A stretch of DNA of 64,000 nt from Flavobacterium laiguense (GCF_003097655.1 NZ_QCZH01000011.1:36428-100427); one strand, 5' to 3'. Shown: positions 34,156 through 45,338, counted from the stretch's first letter. Translations and numbers: made by a program. Notes: generated by a model from the letters alone, not told the origin.

Positions 34156-36396
34156 ATGCTCAAAAAATCATCGATTGTTATTGCAATACTTCTCATACTA
34201 TTTATTGTTTTCAGAGTATTTATTGTAGACAGTTGCAGCTCAAAAGATGCCGAATATACCGAGGTTCTCTCTTCCAACAACGCTTACGTAGGCGATCAAT
34301 CCTGCAAAAATTGCCATACTACCGAGCATCACCAATGGAAACAATCCGATCATTATATGTCTATGCTTCCTGCGAATGATTCGACAGTAAAAGGAGATTT
34401 TAACAATGTGACTTTCACTGCGGATGGCATTACCAGTAAATTCTACAAAAAAGGCTCTAAATTTTTTATCAATACTGAAGGAGACGATGGAAAAAACCAC
34501 GATTTTGAGGTAAAATATATCTTTGGATACCAACCCTTACAACAATATCTGGTTCATTTTCCGGGAGGTCGCATGCAAGTACCCCGCCTGAGCTGGGATG
34601 TCAATCAAAAAAAATGGTTCAATCAATATTCCGGTCAAAAAATAGCTTCTCATGATTGGTTCCATTGGACTGGTAATTCCCAAAATTGGAATACCATGTG
34701 CGCCTCCTGCCATTCGACCAACTTGCATAAAAATTACGACACCAAAACAGACACTTATAAAACCAGTTATAGCATCATCAATGTAAGTTGCGAAAGCTGC
34801 CATGGCGCAGGTCAAAAACACCTTGGGTATGTAAAAAGTGCCGATTATAAATCAGGGGATAAAATAACAGGAAGTTTTCTTAAATTAGGTAAAAAATCCG
34901 GTCAATTGGAACAAATCAATACCTGTGCGCCTTGTCATGCCCGTGTCTCCGAAATTAGTCCTAAACATATCGACAGCAAAGAAATCATGGACAATTACAT
35001 TCCGCAAATTCCAGATACCGAGAATTTCCATGCCGACGGACAAGTAGATGACGAAGATTATATTTATACTTCTTTTTTACAAAGTAAAATGTTTAGCAAA
35101 GGAGTAAAATGCAGCAATTGCCACAATCCGCATAGTACCAAATTGAAACACACAGGCAACCAAACCTGTGTGCAATGCCATGTAGCGAACAAATATGATA
35201 CCCCAAAGCATACTTTTCACCCCTTGGGATCCAAGGGAGCATCATGCATAAACTGCCACATGCCCGGAAAATTGTATATGGGAAATGATTTGCGTCATGA
35301 TCATAGTTTTAGAGTTCCCCGTCCTGATCTTTCTGCAAAATACGGCACTCCAAATGCTTGTAGCAACTGCCATAAAGACCAATCCGAAAAAGCCTTGGCC
35401 AATGCTGTAATCAAATGGTATGGTCCTAATAGAAAACACCATTTTGCCGATGATTTGATTCCGGGAAGCCAATTGGATGCTAAAAGTGAAGCCCATTTAG
35501 CCCGATTAATCAATACTAAAACCACTCCAGAAATTATAAAAGCTACAGCTGCTTTTTACTTGGGTAGTATTACAACTCCAACGAGTCTAGCTACTTTATT
35601 ATCTTGCTTAAATGATAAAGATGCACAAGTGAGATATAGGGCTTTACGCAGTTTGTCGAATTTTCCTCCAAATGGTTGGATAGACAATGTAGCTCCATTA
35701 GTATCAGATAAAGTAAGAGCCGTTCGTATCGCTGCCGCCGATTTATTTATAACGCTTCCCAAAGATCAAATACCAAGTCAATACGCAAGTGCTTTTGATG
35801 CTGCACATATAGAATTACAAAAATACCTTCACTATCAAACTGATTTTTCGACAGGGAATATAATGCTTGCCGATTATTATCTTAAAATGCAGGATTACAC
35901 GAATGCGGAACTTTTTTACCTAAAAGGACTTAGAAAAGACAGTCAAATGAACTATGCCTTGCTCAATTTATCCACACTGTATAATACCGTTGGAAAGAAT
36001 GATGCTGCTTTAAAAATGCTGCAACGTGCGTTAAAAAACGATGCAACCAATGAACGCATTTATTACAATATGGCTTTGCTTTATAATGAAATGAATGACA
36101 AACCTGCGGCCGAAAAATCATTTGCCAAAGCAGTTGACTTAAAATCTCAAAATCCAAGAGTGTATTATAATTATGGTTTGATGTTGAATGCCAACAAAAA
36201 GTTCAAAGAGGCTGAAGGTATTTTGCAAAAAGGAATTGCCATAAACCCTAGTACTCCTGATCTTTATTATGCCCTCACTTTTGTTTATATTCAGACTGGG
36301 AACAAGACAAAAGCACAACAAACTGCTTTTCAATTGAAACAATTGGATCCAAACAACCCTAATTATCAGGAGTTATTTAAAAATTTGGGTGTGTAG
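34156..36396 (+). CDS. Eight-haem cytochrome c with HEAT-like and TPR repeats
   Basis: This encodes 746 residues. An N-terminal hydrophobic segment (about 5-27) acts as signal or anchor. Eight CxxCH motifs follow in the first 410 residues: CKNCH, CASCH, CESCH, CAPCH, CSNCH, CVQCH, CINCH and CSNCH. A HEAT-like segment (about 430-540, DKDAQVRYRALRSLSNFP) and four or more TPRs to the end (for example LLNLSTLYNTVGKNDAAL) come next. The early part resembles cytochrome c554/NrfB-like multihaem proteins. It may be a periplasmic electron-transfer scaffold, but its partner and donor are unknown. It stands alone between unrelated genes. Confidence 0.87.
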   Translation: MLKKSSIVIAILLILFIVFRVFIVDSCSSKDAEYTEVLSSNNAYVGDQSCKNCHTTEHHQWKQSDHYMSMLPANDSTVKGDFNNVTFTADGITSKFYKKGSKFFINTEGDDGKNHDFEVKYIFGYQPLQQYLVHFPGGRMQVPRLSWDVNQKKWFNQYSGQKIASHDWFHWTGNSQNWNTMCASCHSTNLHKNYDTKTDTYKTSYSIINVSCESCHGAGQKHLGYVKSADYKSGDKITGSFLKLGKKSGQLEQINTCAPCHARVSEISPKHIDSKEIMDNYIPQIPDTENFHADGQVDDEDYIYTSFLQSKMFSKGVKCSNCHNPHSTKLKHTGNQTCVQCHVANKYDTPKHTFHPLGSKGASCINCHMPGKLYMGNDLRHDHSFRVPRPDLSAKYGTPNACSNCHKDQSEKALANAVIKWYGPNRKHHFADDLIPGSQLDAKSEAHLARLINTKTTPEIIKATAAFYLGSITTPTSLATLLSCLNDKDAQVRYRALRSLSNFPPNGWIDNVAPLVSDKVRAVRIAAADLFITLPKDQIPSQYASAFDAAHIELQKYLHYQTDFSTGNIMLADYYLKMQDYTNAELFYLKGLRKDSQMNYALLNLSTLYNTVGKNDAALKMLQRALKNDATNERIYYNMALLYNEMNDKPAAEKSFAKAVDLKSQNPRVYYNYGLMLNANKKFKEAEGILQKGIAINPSTPDLYYALTFVYIQTGNKTKAQQTAFQLKQLDPNNPNYQELFKNLGV

Positions 36397-36403
36397 TAGT
36401 AAG

Positions 36404-39319
36404 TTATTGTGGCAACCATTTATGTAGTATCGCTTCTAAATCAGATTCAATAATAGGTTTTGATACATAATCATTCATCCCGTATTCTAAACATTTATCT
36501 TTTTCTCCAACCATAATCCCAGCTGTCAAGGCAATTATGGGAATCTTTTTAGTCTTTTTTAGTTTTCTGATTTCTATTGTTGCTTCATAACCATTTTTTA
36601 TAGGCATTTGAACATCCATTAAAATCAAATCTGGTCGATTTAGTTCAAATTGTGCAACACCTTCATTCCCATCTCTGGCTTCAAAAATGATAACATTGGG
36701 AATAATTCTTTTAACCAACGTTTTAGCCAAAAACAAATTGATTTTATTGTCTTCAACTATTAAAACCTTTAGAACATTTGCATTTTTCAATGCATTCACT
36801 TCTCTTTGAATAGTATAATTATTCAATTCTACAAAGGAATCGCTTATTGACTTTGCCTTTTTAAACTTAATAAAAAAGAAAAAATCACTGCCATCGCCGT
36901 ATTTGCTTTTTAATTGCAAATTACTCTTCATTAACTCTAGCAAAAGATTAGATATAGCCAATCCTAAACCTGTGCCTCCAAACTTTTTGGAAGTAGCATT
37001 ATCTTCTTGAACAAAGGAGTGAAAAATTTTCTTTTGGTTGTATTGTTTTATCCCTATACCGGAATCTTTAATAGAGAACTTAATGGTTGATTTATCTTTC
37101 TTACTCATTTTTACCAAATCAACATCTAACCGAATGAAACCAAACGAAGTAAATTTTAAGGCATTACTAATTAAGTTGACTAATATTTGTTTAAATCGAA
37201 TAGAATCGGCGTAGATATATTGAGGTACTTTGTCATCAATATTTAGCGATAAATCAATATTCTTTAAATTGGCTTGATGCTTAAATAAGTCTATTACCTG
37301 ATGCAAAAGATCGTACAGATCGGTTTGCTCGATATACAACTCTAATTTTCCAGATTCAATTTTAGAAAAATCGAGAATATCATTAATTATTTCCATCAAT
37401 GAATTGGCAGATACATTAATGGTTGACATATACTCCAATTGATTTTTTTCAAGATTTGTTTTCATCAGCAAATCCGTAAAACCAACTATTCCATTTAATG
37501 GAGTTCTAATCTCATGACTCATATTAGACAAGAAATTCGACTTTGCTTTATTGGCTTCTTCGGCTTGCTGTTTGGCTTTTGTTAGTGCTGCATTGGTTTG
37601 TTTCAGTTTCTCATTAATTTCTTCATACTCTATATATTTGATGAGTAAATCTTTTTCATTATCCTCTGCTTTTTCTTTGGCACTAATCAATTCCATTTCC
37701 ATAAGCTTACGCTCGGTAATATCAATAACACTGGCTCGAATTAACGTTTTGTTTTCGGCAGGTAATCGTACCAATCGAACATCACAAAAAAGAGCCTTCC
37801 CTTTGCTGTCTGTATGAATCCATTCAAATGTGGGCTTCCCTCCTGCTATAGCTTCTGAAAATTTTTCATCTGCCAGTTCTGTTGACAAAAGACCATTGGG
37901 TTGGTATTTTGGGCTTAAGTCTATAGGCCCTAATTGCAACAATTCTTTTTCTGTCATTTTGAATAAGGCCAAAGCACTTTGACTAACAGTAACAAATTTT
38001 TGCTCCTCCATATCTATTACAACAAGGGCTTCTGGAGCATTTTCTACCAAAATCCTAAACCGTTCTTCTTTTTCTCTTAATGACTCTATAATCTGAATAC
38101 GTTCTGTTACATCCTTTACAAACAAAAGTACCTGTACCTCCGAAAGTTTAACGGCATCAATAGACCAACACCGAATGTTTCCATTTTTATGAATAAAGGG
38201 CCTGATAACGTTTAAAACTCCCTTTTGCAAAAGCGCATCTAAATCCGCAATAACACTGACTAATGCCGCTGGAGGAGTTAAATCTTGAAGGGACATTTTT
38301 AATAACCCCCTTTTAGAAAAACCTGTGATTTTTGTTGCAGCAGGATTTACTTCTAAAAAAAAGCCTTTTTCGTTAGCCACAAAAACACCATCTGGAGCAT
38401 TCTCAACATAATTTCTAAATTTGGCGTTACTCTCTTGTTCTTGTTTTTTTTCCTTAATCTCAGCTACTTCTTTTTCTTTGGCTATAATTTCCTCTTCAAT
38501 TCGTTTTTTCTCGGTTATATCTTGGGCTATTCCTCTTAAAGCTATAATATCCCCATTTTTATTTACTACAGGAATCCCAGTTCCATATACCCATTTAAAA
38601 CGATTGTTTGGCAAAAGTACTTTATGCGTAATTTTATAAGGTATTTTATTGGCGATAGATTCACTTATCTTATTATTTAGCATTTCTCTATCTTCTGGTG
38701 TAAAATGAGTTAGATAATTAGTATACAAATCTTCATCAGATCCTTTGGGAATTTCAAAAATTCGAAATAATTCGTCGGACCAAATTAAACCATTCGTAAT
38801 CAAATTAAACTCCCAACTGCCAATTTTGGCTATTTTCTGGGCATCATTTAATAAGTTCTCACTGGCAATTAATTTTTCCTGAATTTTTTTTATTTCGGTG
38901 ATGTCTCTTCCGATTGCATAAATGAGTTTCTTGGAAAGATTGACAATTGTGGTCCATTGCACTAAAAAATATTCACCGTTTTTCTTTAGGGTTCTGTTTT
39001 CAAAATTTACAGAAGTGGTTCCTTGCAAAAGTTTTTGTAAGGCCTTATTGGTCTTGTCAATATCGTCTGGATGTATATAATTTAAATAACTGTTCTGTAG
39101 TAATTCCCTTTTGGAGTATCCTAATTTATTAATAAAGGCAGGATTAAATTCTTTGAAATAAGTATTAAAATCCGTAACACATATAAAATCTGATGTTTCC
39201 CGAGTGAAAAATTCAAAATTAACAATTGAATCTTCCTTCTTCTGCAATTTATGGAGCTCTAACTCGAGCTTTTTTGTTTTTTGGAGTAATTCTTCAACAG
39301 ATAGTATAGTTTCTTTCAT
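36404..39319 (-). CDS. Hybrid histidine kinase with four PAS domains and a receiver
   Basis: The start is placed at 39319 ([13 protein letters not shown]), matching the paralogue's start, rather than at 39340. It encodes 971 residues. Four PAS regions are visible (for example [19 protein letters not shown] near 45, [16 protein letters not shown] near 185, [12 protein letters not shown] near 315, [13 protein letters not shown] near 435). A coiled coil, HisKA ([20 protein letters not shown]), HATPase ([13 protein letters not shown]) and a C-terminal receiver with LILMDVQMP follow. There is no signal peptide or membrane helix, so it is cytoplasmic. No HPt domain or DNA-binding partner is in the window. 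It stops seven bases from the cytochrome stop, convergent with it. Confidence 0.9.
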   Translation of the reverse strand: MKETILSVEELLQKTKKLELELHKLQKKEDSIVNFEFFTRETSDFICVTDFNTYFKEFNPAFINKLGYSKRELLQNSYLNYIHPDDIDKTNKALQKLLQGTTSVNFENRTLKKNGEYFLVQWTTIVNLSKKLIYAIGRDITEIKKIQEKLIASENLLNDAQKIAKIGSWEFNLITNGLIWSDELFRIFEIPKGSDEDLYTNYLTHFTPEDREMLNNKISESIANKIPYKITHKVLLPNNRFKWVYGTGIPVVNKNGDIIALRGIAQDITEKKRIEEEIIAKEKEVAEIKEKKQEQESNAKFRNYVENAPDGVFVANEKGFFLEVNPAATKITGFSKRGLLKMSLQDLTPPAALVSVIADLDALLQKGVLNVIRPFIHKNGNIRCWSIDAVKLSEVQVLLFVKDVTERIQIIESLREKEERFRILVENAPEALVVIDMEEQKFVTVSQSALALFKMTEKELLQLGPIDLSPKYQPNGLLSTELADEKFSEAIAGGKPTFEWIHTDSKGKALFCDVRLVRLPAENKTLIRASVIDITERKLMEMELISAKEKAEDNEKDLLIKYIEYEEINEKLKQTNAALTKAKQQAEEANKAKSNFLSNMSHEIRTPLNGIVGFTDLLMKTNLEKNQLEYMSTINVSANSLMEIINDILDFSKIESGKLELYIEQTDLYDLLHQVIDLFKHQANLKNIDLSLNIDDKVPQYIYADSIRFKQILVNLISNALKFTSFGFIRLDVDLVKMSKKDKSTIKFSIKDSGIGIKQYNQKKIFHSFVQEDNATSKKFGGTGLGLAISNLLLELMKSNLQLKSKYGDGSDFFFFIKFKKAKSISDSFVELNNYTIQREVNALKNANVLKVLIVEDNKINLFLAKTLVKRIIPNVIIFEARDGNEGVAQFELNRPDLILMDVQMPIKNGYEATIEIRKLKKTKKIPIIALTAGIMVGEKDKCLEYGMNDYVSKPIIESDLEAILHKWLPQ

Positions 39320-39613
39320 AATCAAAAATTGAATTAACAAACAAAACCTAGTAACAAATATATCAGTCTTAAAGATATAAATTTTACATTAGATAACATC
39401 TTAAGCTTAAATTAATTAGAACAAATTTCATTATTTACACAATAAATAAGAAATGTATTATATCAAAAAAACTAACCCTTCTTTAATTGACCAGTAATAA
39501 AAATATAAGCGCAAAAAAAATCTTTCTCTATTTAAAAAAATAAAGAAAGACCAGATTGTTTTCGATTAAAATGAAACTATTGTGGATTCAAAAGTATACT
39601 ATACTCTCATTTA

Positions 39614-41626
39614 CTATGATTCCTTCAACCATTTAAATACCGTTTCCTCTAACTCGGATTGAATGATGGGTTTTGCTATATAATCGGACATGCCATGTTC
39701 TAAACATCTTTCTCTTTCACCGCTTAAAACTCCTGCCGTTAATGCAATTATAGGTATGTGATTGAATTCATTTAATTTTCTAATTTCCAGAGAGGCATTG
39801 TACCCATTAAGAATAGGCATTTGAATGTCCATTAAAACGATATCCGGAATCGTCATTTGTACTTTTTGTACCGCTTCATAGCCGTTCGTTGCTTCAATAA
39901 TGGTGCATTTAGCAAATAAATTTTTGATGAGTGTCTTCGCCAAAAGCATATTAATTTTGTTGTCTTCGGCTATCAAAATTTTCAAATCAGAATGTTGTTT
40001 AGAGACTTTCTTTTCGCTTTCTACTCTTATTTCAGGAATAAAAGACAATTTCTCCTCTTTCTTATTCACTTTTTCGAACTCAATTGTAAAGAAAAATTCA
40101 CTTCCTTCACCAAAAGTGCTATTTAATTTGAGCTCACTATTCTTCAATCCCAAAAGTTGATTTGAAATAGCCAATCCTAAACCTGTACCTCCATATTTTC
40201 TGGTCGTTGTACTATCTGCCTGAACAAAAGACTGGAATATTTTCTTTTGATTTTTAATTTTTATTCCAATCCCAGTGTCTTTTACAGAAAATTTTATTTT
40301 TGAAAAATTATCTTTTTCCTCCACAAGATTCACATTCAATCTAATATGTCCAGAAAAAGTAAACTTCATGGCATTACTCAATAAATTCAATACTATTTGT
40401 TTTAATCGAATAGAATCCCCAATTATATATTGAGGAACGTTGGTATCGATATTAATTATCAAATCTATTTTTTTATAATTAGCCTCATATTTAAATAAAT
40501 TAATAATTTGATGGGATAATTCATGGACATCAATTTCTTCAAAATCCAATTCCAATTTACCCGCTTCGATTTTAGAAAAATCCAGAATATTATTGATAAT
40601 ATCCATTAATGTATTTGCCGATTCATTTACCGTATTGAGATATTCCAATTGGTCTTTATCAAAATTCGTTTTCAACAACAAATCGGTAAAACCTACAATC
40701 CCATTTAATGGTGTTCTTATTTCATGGCTCATATTGGCCAGAAAGTCAGATTTGGCCTTATTTGCCGCTTCTGCATTTTCTTTGGCTTTAATAGTTTCGT
40801 CAATTTGCTTCTTTTGTGTAATATCTTGTACTACACCTTTTAGAGCTATAACATTCTTATTATCATCAACAATTGGAACCCCTGTGCAAAAAACCCATTT
40901 CGTTTTTTGGTTGTCCAAAACTATTTGGTGTTCCATTTCGTAAGGAACATTATTTGCAATAGTGTTTCCAACATTTACATTTAATTGTTCAGCATCTTCA
41001 GGTGCAAAACGAGACAAATATTCTCCGTAAAGATTCGGATTATTTGGTTCATTTTTGACTTCAAAAATTTTATATAACTCATCCGACCAGTTCAATTCCT
41101 GCGTCATTAAATTAAAGTCCCAACTCCCTATTTTAGCAATTCTTTGGGCTTCATTGAGTGATTTCTCACTGGCCAATAGTTTTTCCTGTGTTTTTTTAGT
41201 TTCCGTTATATCTCTTGCGATGGCATATATCAAATTATTGGATGAATTCAAATTAGATTTCCATTGCAAATGAACCACATTACCATTTTGTGTAATGTAG
41301 CGATTCTCAAAATCTATAGTGGGATTATTATTGGTCAAAAACTGCACTTCTGCAAGTGTTTTTTCTAAATCTTCCGGATGAACAAAATCAACAAACGGTT
41401 TAGATAACAATTCTTCTTTTGAATAGCCTAAAACTTTTGTAAATGCAGGGTTTACCACTTTATAATAGGCATTAAAATCCGCAATACACACTAAATCAGT
41501 CGATTCATTTACGAAAAATTCAAAATTTGCAATTAAACTTTTTTCAGAAATTAAATCTTTGATTATCGCTTCTTGTTTATTTGCTTTCTGAAGTAATTCT
41601 TCATAGGTTGGTTTTACATTTATCAT
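39614..41626 (-). CDS. Hybrid histidine kinase with two PAS domains and a receiver
   Basis: This encodes 670 residues. Two PAS regions (DLVCIADFNAYYKVVNPAF near 45; NWSDELYKIFEVK near 190), HisKA ([20 protein letters not shown]), HATPase ([13 protein letters not shown]) and a receiver with IVLMDIQMP. It is clearly a paralogue of the gene at 36404, with the same first two PAS segments and the same core, but lacking the third and fourth PAS. The pair are in tandem on one strand, about 290 bases apart, and probably arose by duplication with loss or gain of two PAS domains. Confidence 0.9.
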   Translation of the reverse strand: MINVKPTYEELLQKANKQEAIIKDLISEKSLIANFEFFVNESTDLVCIADFNAYYKVVNPAFTKVLGYSKEELLSKPFVDFVHPEDLEKTLAEVQFLTNNNPTIDFENRYITQNGNVVHLQWKSNLNSSNNLIYAIARDITETKKTQEKLLASEKSLNEAQRIAKIGSWDFNLMTQELNWSDELYKIFEVKNEPNNPNLYGEYLSRFAPEDAEQLNVNVGNTIANNVPYEMEHQIVLDNQKTKWVFCTGVPIVDDNKNVIALKGVVQDITQKKQIDETIKAKENAEAANKAKSDFLANMSHEIRTPLNGIVGFTDLLLKTNFDKDQLEYLNTVNESANTLMDIINNILDFSKIEAGKLELDFEEIDVHELSHQIINLFKYEANYKKIDLIINIDTNVPQYIIGDSIRLKQIVLNLLSNAMKFTFSGHIRLNVNLVEEKDNFSKIKFSVKDTGIGIKIKNQKKIFQSFVQADSTTTRKYGGTGLGLAISNQLLGLKNSELKLNSTFGEGSEFFFTIEFEKVNKKEEKLSFIPEIRVESEKKVSKQHSDLKILIAEDNKINMLLAKTLIKNLFAKCTIIEATNGYEAVQKVQMTIPDIVLMDIQMPILNGYNASLEIRKLNEFNHIPIIALTAGVLSGERERCLEHGMSDYIAKPIIQSELEETVFKWLKES

Positions 41627-41781
41627 TGTATAAAATTCAAAATGGTTGGTTGGTTATTTGGGAGCTATTATTCTACAAATATAATATAGTCATACCTAAA
41701 TCAGACACCTTTAAAAAAAAATAAATGCGATTATTCGCAAAGCATTTTAGATTCTAATTCTTATCATTTACATTTTTTTAA

Positions 41782-41943
41782 AGCTATAAGGATAAAGCTA
41801 CAAAGATAAAGCCAAAGCCAATTTCCAAAAATCAAAACTGGTTGTTGTTTACGGCCTTTGTTGGCGCCAATTTATTACAATCGTCTATAACCAAATGGTG
41901 CTTGATGGATGATATTTTAAGTAAATTAGGTGTGAAAAACTAG
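41782..41943 (+). pseudogene. Truncated DUF2892 membrane protein remnant
   Basis: A frame without a start codon is open from 41782 and ends at TAG 41941-41943. Its last 37 residues read like a DUF2892 C-terminal helix and tail (TAFVGANLLQSS, then TKWCLMDDILSKLGVKN). The N-terminal helix is missing. It retains a downstream terminator. It is related in type, not closely, to the small membrane proteins at 24794 and 25845. Confidence 0.6.
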
Positions 41944-41962
41944 AATTGGAACAAAATTTCAT

Positions 41963-41991
41963 AAAAACCGAAGCAATTGCTTCGGTTTTTT
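41963..41991 (+). terminator. Terminator after the DUF2892 remnant
   Basis: AAAACCGAAGCAATTGCTTCGGTTTT is a nearly perfect palindrome followed by a T run. Confidence 0.8.
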
Positions 41992-42139
41992 TATGCTTTT
42001 TACCCACACTTAACTAACTGACTACTTAAATATTAACACAAAATATCATTAACTTAATTTTCTTTTGTAAAGAAAAAATGATTAAATTTAAAAACTTTAA
42101 TTTTTTTTCTAGTAAATATTAACTTATACCAAATAACCA

Positions 42140-44497
42140 ATGAAAGTAAAACAAAAACTAAGAAAGATTTACACTATTCACTTATGTGCTTTACTATTAG
42201 CAATAGTATCGGTACAGGCACAAAACACAACTAGTGAATTTGATCGTACCACACTTCCTATTAAGGAACCTGTTCGTCAAACCTACAAAGAACTGGATGT
42301 TCGAAATGCCACTGCTCCGGCACGGTGGGAAGTGAAAGCTCCCAAAGGAGCACCCAATGTGGTGGTTGTCTTAATTGACGATATGGGTTTTGGAGCGTCT
42401 CAAGCTTTTGGTGGCCCTATTGCCATGCCAACTATGGACAACCTTGCAGCTAACGGTCTTAAATATAACCGTTTTCATACTACTGCACTTTGCTCTCCAA
42501 CACGGGTAGCGTTGCTTACGGGCTATAACCATCACAGTAATAATATGAGCAGTATTGGTGAAACAGCTACCACCTTTCCGGGAAATACGGCGGTAAGGCC
42601 TCAAACTATAACACCAATGGCAGAAGTGTTGAGACAGAATGGATACAATACAGCAGCTTTTGGAAAATATCACGAAACTCCGCCCTGGGAAATTTCAAAT
42701 TCGGGTCCAATGGATCGTTGGCCTACACATTCAGGGTTTGAAAAATTTTATGGCTTCATAGGTGGTGAAACCAATCAATATGCTCCATTAATTTATGATG
42801 GTGTTACTATAGTTGAAACTCCTAAAGATCCTAATTATCATTTCACTACCGATATGGCCAACCAAGCTATAAGCTGGGTAGGTTTTCAACAGGCATTATC
42901 TCCTGACAAACCTTTCTTTATGTATTTCGCTCCGGGTGCAACGCATGCACCGCACCATGTTCCAAAAGAATGGGCAGATAAATACAAAGGCAAATTTGAT
43001 CAGGGTTGGGATAAGATGCGTGAAATAACTTTGACACGTCAGATAAAACTCGGCATTGTACCTGCTGGCACAAAATTGGCACAAAAACATACAGACATAA
43101 AAGACTGGGCTAAACTTTCGTCAGATGAGAAAAAATTATTTTCACGCCAAATGGAAGTGTATGCCGGATTTGCCGAACAAACCGATTACGAAATTGGAAG
43201 GCTTATTTCAACTATTAAAGAATTAGGCGTAATGGATAATACAGTAATCATATTCATTGACGGAGATAATGGTGCCAGTGCCGAAGGTCAAATGAACGGT
43301 ATGTACAATGAAATGACTTTTTTTAATGGGGTACCAGAAACTGTTCCTGATATGTTAAAGCATCTTGATGAATGGGGTGGACCAAGCACTTATCCGCATT
43401 ATGCAGCAGGATGGGCTGTGGCAATGAATGCCCCTTTTGCTTATACCAAGCAAGTAGCTTCTGATTTTGGAGGTACAAGAAACGGTATGATTATTCAGTG
43501 GCCAGCAGGTATCAAAAGCAAAGGAGAAGTACGTTCGCAGTTTGGTCATGTAATTGATATTGCCCCAACTGTTTTTGAAATTACAAAAATTCCTGCACCA
43601 ACAACGGTAAATGGTATTAAGCAAGACCCAATTGAAGGAACAAGTCTTGCCTATACATTTAATGCTGTCGCTGCACCTGAGCAACATACCGCGCAATATT
43701 TTGAAATGTTTGGTAACAGGGCTATTTATCAGGATGGATGGCTAGCTCGTACGATTCATAGAGTAGCTTGGAATTCGAAGCCAGACCATCCTCTTTCAGA
43801 AGATGTTTGGCAATTGTATAATTCAAATAATGATTTTAGCTTGGCGAATGATTTGGGAGCAAAAAATCCTGACAAACTCAAAGCCATGCAGGCATTGTTT
43901 ATGACAGAGGCTGAAAAATATCATGTATTGCCATTGGATGATCGCCTTTTAGAAAGAATGGATGCTGGACTGATGGGCAGACCAACAGTGATGGGCAAAA
44001 GAACATCGGTAACGTATGGAGAGGGCATGAAAGGAATGGGTACTGATATTTTTATTGACCTTAAAAATACCTCTTATACCATAACAGCCGATGTGGAAGT
44101 AAAGGCTAACGGAAATGGTGTAATTGTATGTCAAGGTGGTCGTTTTGGTGGTTTGGTTTTTTATATGAAGAATGGCAAACCCACCTTTACCTACAACTAC
44201 CTGGGTTTGCAATCTGAAAATATTATGGCAGAAAAACCCCTTGCTGCTGGCAAATACACGCTGGTATATAATTTCCAATACGATGGTGTAGGCGCAGGAA
44301 AAGGTGGAAGATCTACCATTACCGCAAATGGCCAGAAGATAGCTGAGGGAACACTTTCAAAAACACAGCCAGGTGTATTCTCAGTTGACGATTTGGCTGA
44401 TATAGGTGTTGATGAAGGAACACCAGTATCCGATTATGGTCCTGATTCTAAGTTTAATGGAAAGATAGGTAAGGTAAAGATTGAAAGAATAAAATAG
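42140..44497 (+). CDS. Arylsulfatase (S1 family), exported
   Basis: This encodes 785 residues. A signal peptide ends VQAQ. The formylglycine motif is C118-S-P-T-R in LCSPTRVALLTG, preceded by the metal-binding D80-D81 (VLIDDMGFG) and followed by KYHETPPW, which corresponds to the conserved GK-(W/H) active-site Lys/His segment. A second metal region lies at DGDNGASAEG. The C-terminal part (about 640-785) is a beta-sandwich (GGRFGGLVFYMKNGKPTFTYNYLGL). It hydrolyses sulfate esters, probably in the periplasm. No sulfatase-maturing enzyme is in the window. It heads a cluster with a second sulfatase at 46661. Confidence 0.92.
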   Translation: MKVKQKLRKIYTIHLCALLLAIVSVQAQNTTSEFDRTTLPIKEPVRQTYKELDVRNATAPARWEVKAPKGAPNVVVVLIDDMGFGASQAFGGPIAMPTMDNLAANGLKYNRFHTTALCSPTRVALLTGYNHHSNNMSSIGETATTFPGNTAVRPQTITPMAEVLRQNGYNTAAFGKYHETPPWEISNSGPMDRWPTHSGFEKFYGFIGGETNQYAPLIYDGVTIVETPKDPNYHFTTDMANQAISWVGFQQALSPDKPFFMYFAPGATHAPHHVPKEWADKYKGKFDQGWDKMREITLTRQIKLGIVPAGTKLAQKHTDIKDWAKLSSDEKKLFSRQMEVYAGFAEQTDYEIGRLISTIKELGVMDNTVIIFIDGDNGASAEGQMNGMYNEMTFFNGVPETVPDMLKHLDEWGGPSTYPHYAAGWAVAMNAPFAYTKQVASDFGGTRNGMIIQWPAGIKSKGEVRSQFGHVIDIAPTVFEITKIPAPTTVNGIKQDPIEGTSLAYTFNAVAAPEQHTAQYFEMFGNRAIYQDGWLARTIHRVAWNSKPDHPLSEDVWQLYNSNNDFSLANDLGAKNPDKLKAMQALFMTEAEKYHVLPLDDRLLERMDAGLMGRPTVMGKRTSVTYGEGMKGMGTDIFIDLKNTSYTITADVEVKANGNGVIVCQGGRFGGLVFYMKNGKPTFTYNYLGLQSENIMAEKPLAAGKYTLVYNFQYDGVGAGKGGRSTITANGQKIAEGTLSKTQPGVFSVDDLADIGVDEGTPVSDYGPDSKFNGKIGKVKIERIK

Positions 44498-44601
44498 TTT
44501 TTAGACAAACAGCCTTATCGCAATCTTCTATATTCGACAAGGCTTACTTAAAAAAAAATTAAATTGTCAAGTCGTTTTCCAACCTTAAAAAAATAAAAAT
44601 C

Positions 44602-45300
44602 ATGAAAAAAATGTATTTATTTCTTGTTCTGGCACTATTGATTGGAACAACTAAAGTATCTGCTCAGACTGAAGATACAAAGAAAAACATAGAAATAATA
44701 AAAAAGAACCTTACAGACAGTAAGGCGGCCATGAAAAAGTATGAATGGATTGAAACCACCACAACCTTTTTGAATGGAGAACAAAAAGGGGTCACTCAAA
44801 AACAATGTTATTATGCAGTAGATGGAAAACTTACCAAAGTTGAAACTGGAGGTTCTACCGAAGCTAAAAAACCTGGAGGATTACGTGGCAAAATAGTTGA
44901 AAATAAAAAGGCTGAAATGTCAGATTATGTAAAAAAAGCTATTGCAAAAATTCATACCTATTTACCTCCCAATTCTCAAAAAATTCAAAAAATTTACGCA
45001 GACGGAAAAGTAGCCATTCAAGTACTAGAACCCAATAAAAAATTCAAACTTAGCTTCCCAGATTACAATGAGACGGGAGATTTACTTTCAATAAGTCTTG
45101 ATATGTCTACTCAAAAAATCATGACTGTGAATGTAAGTACCTCCGTGGACGACCCCAAGGAAAAAGTAGTATTCAACATTACCTATAGCAACCTTCCAGA
45201 TGGAACACAATACCCAGGAACTACAACCCTTGATGCGCCAGCAAAAAACTTGAAAATAGAAATTTTAAATTCTGGATTTAAAAATGCGGGCGTAAAATAA
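44602..45300 (+). CDS. Exported hypothetical protein, duplicated in the cluster
   Basis: This encodes 232 residues. The signal peptide ends KVSAQ. The remainder contains a charged helical start (DTKKNIEIIKKNLTDSKAAMKKYEWIE), then beta-rich sequence with TFLNGEQKGVTQKQCYYAVDGKL, and ends in SNLPDGTQYPGTTTLDAPAKNL. A fragment with a very similar end lies at 46522-46632, so this gene family has been duplicated and one copy lost. No known domain is recognised. It lies in the sulfatase cluster, about 105 bases after the first sulfatase. Confidence 0.65.
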   Translation: MKKMYLFLVLALLIGTTKVSAQTEDTKKNIEIIKKNLTDSKAAMKKYEWIETTTTFLNGEQKGVTQKQCYYAVDGKLTKVETGGSTEAKKPGGLRGKIVENKKAEMSDYVKKAIAKIHTYLPPNSQKIQKIYADGKVAIQVLEPNKKFKLSFPDYNETGDLLSISLDMSTQKIMTVNVSTSVDDPKEKVVFNITYSNLPDGTQYPGTTTLDAPAKNLKIEILNSGFKNAGVK

Positions 45301-45338
45301 TTTTTATTAAGACAACAAAAACTAACAAACTAACAACC

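Larger units (their letters stand above)
41627..42139. other. Intergenic region, 513 bp
   Basis: It contains a gene remnant at 41782-41943 (DUF2892) followed by a terminator at 41963-41991. The remainder is AT-rich with no gene. Confidence 0.6.

Noticed and set aside
44511..44544. Terminator after the first sulfatase
   Set aside because: A stem AGCCTTATCG/CGACAAGGCT exists with one mismatch, but no T run follows on the plus strand, so it is not called.
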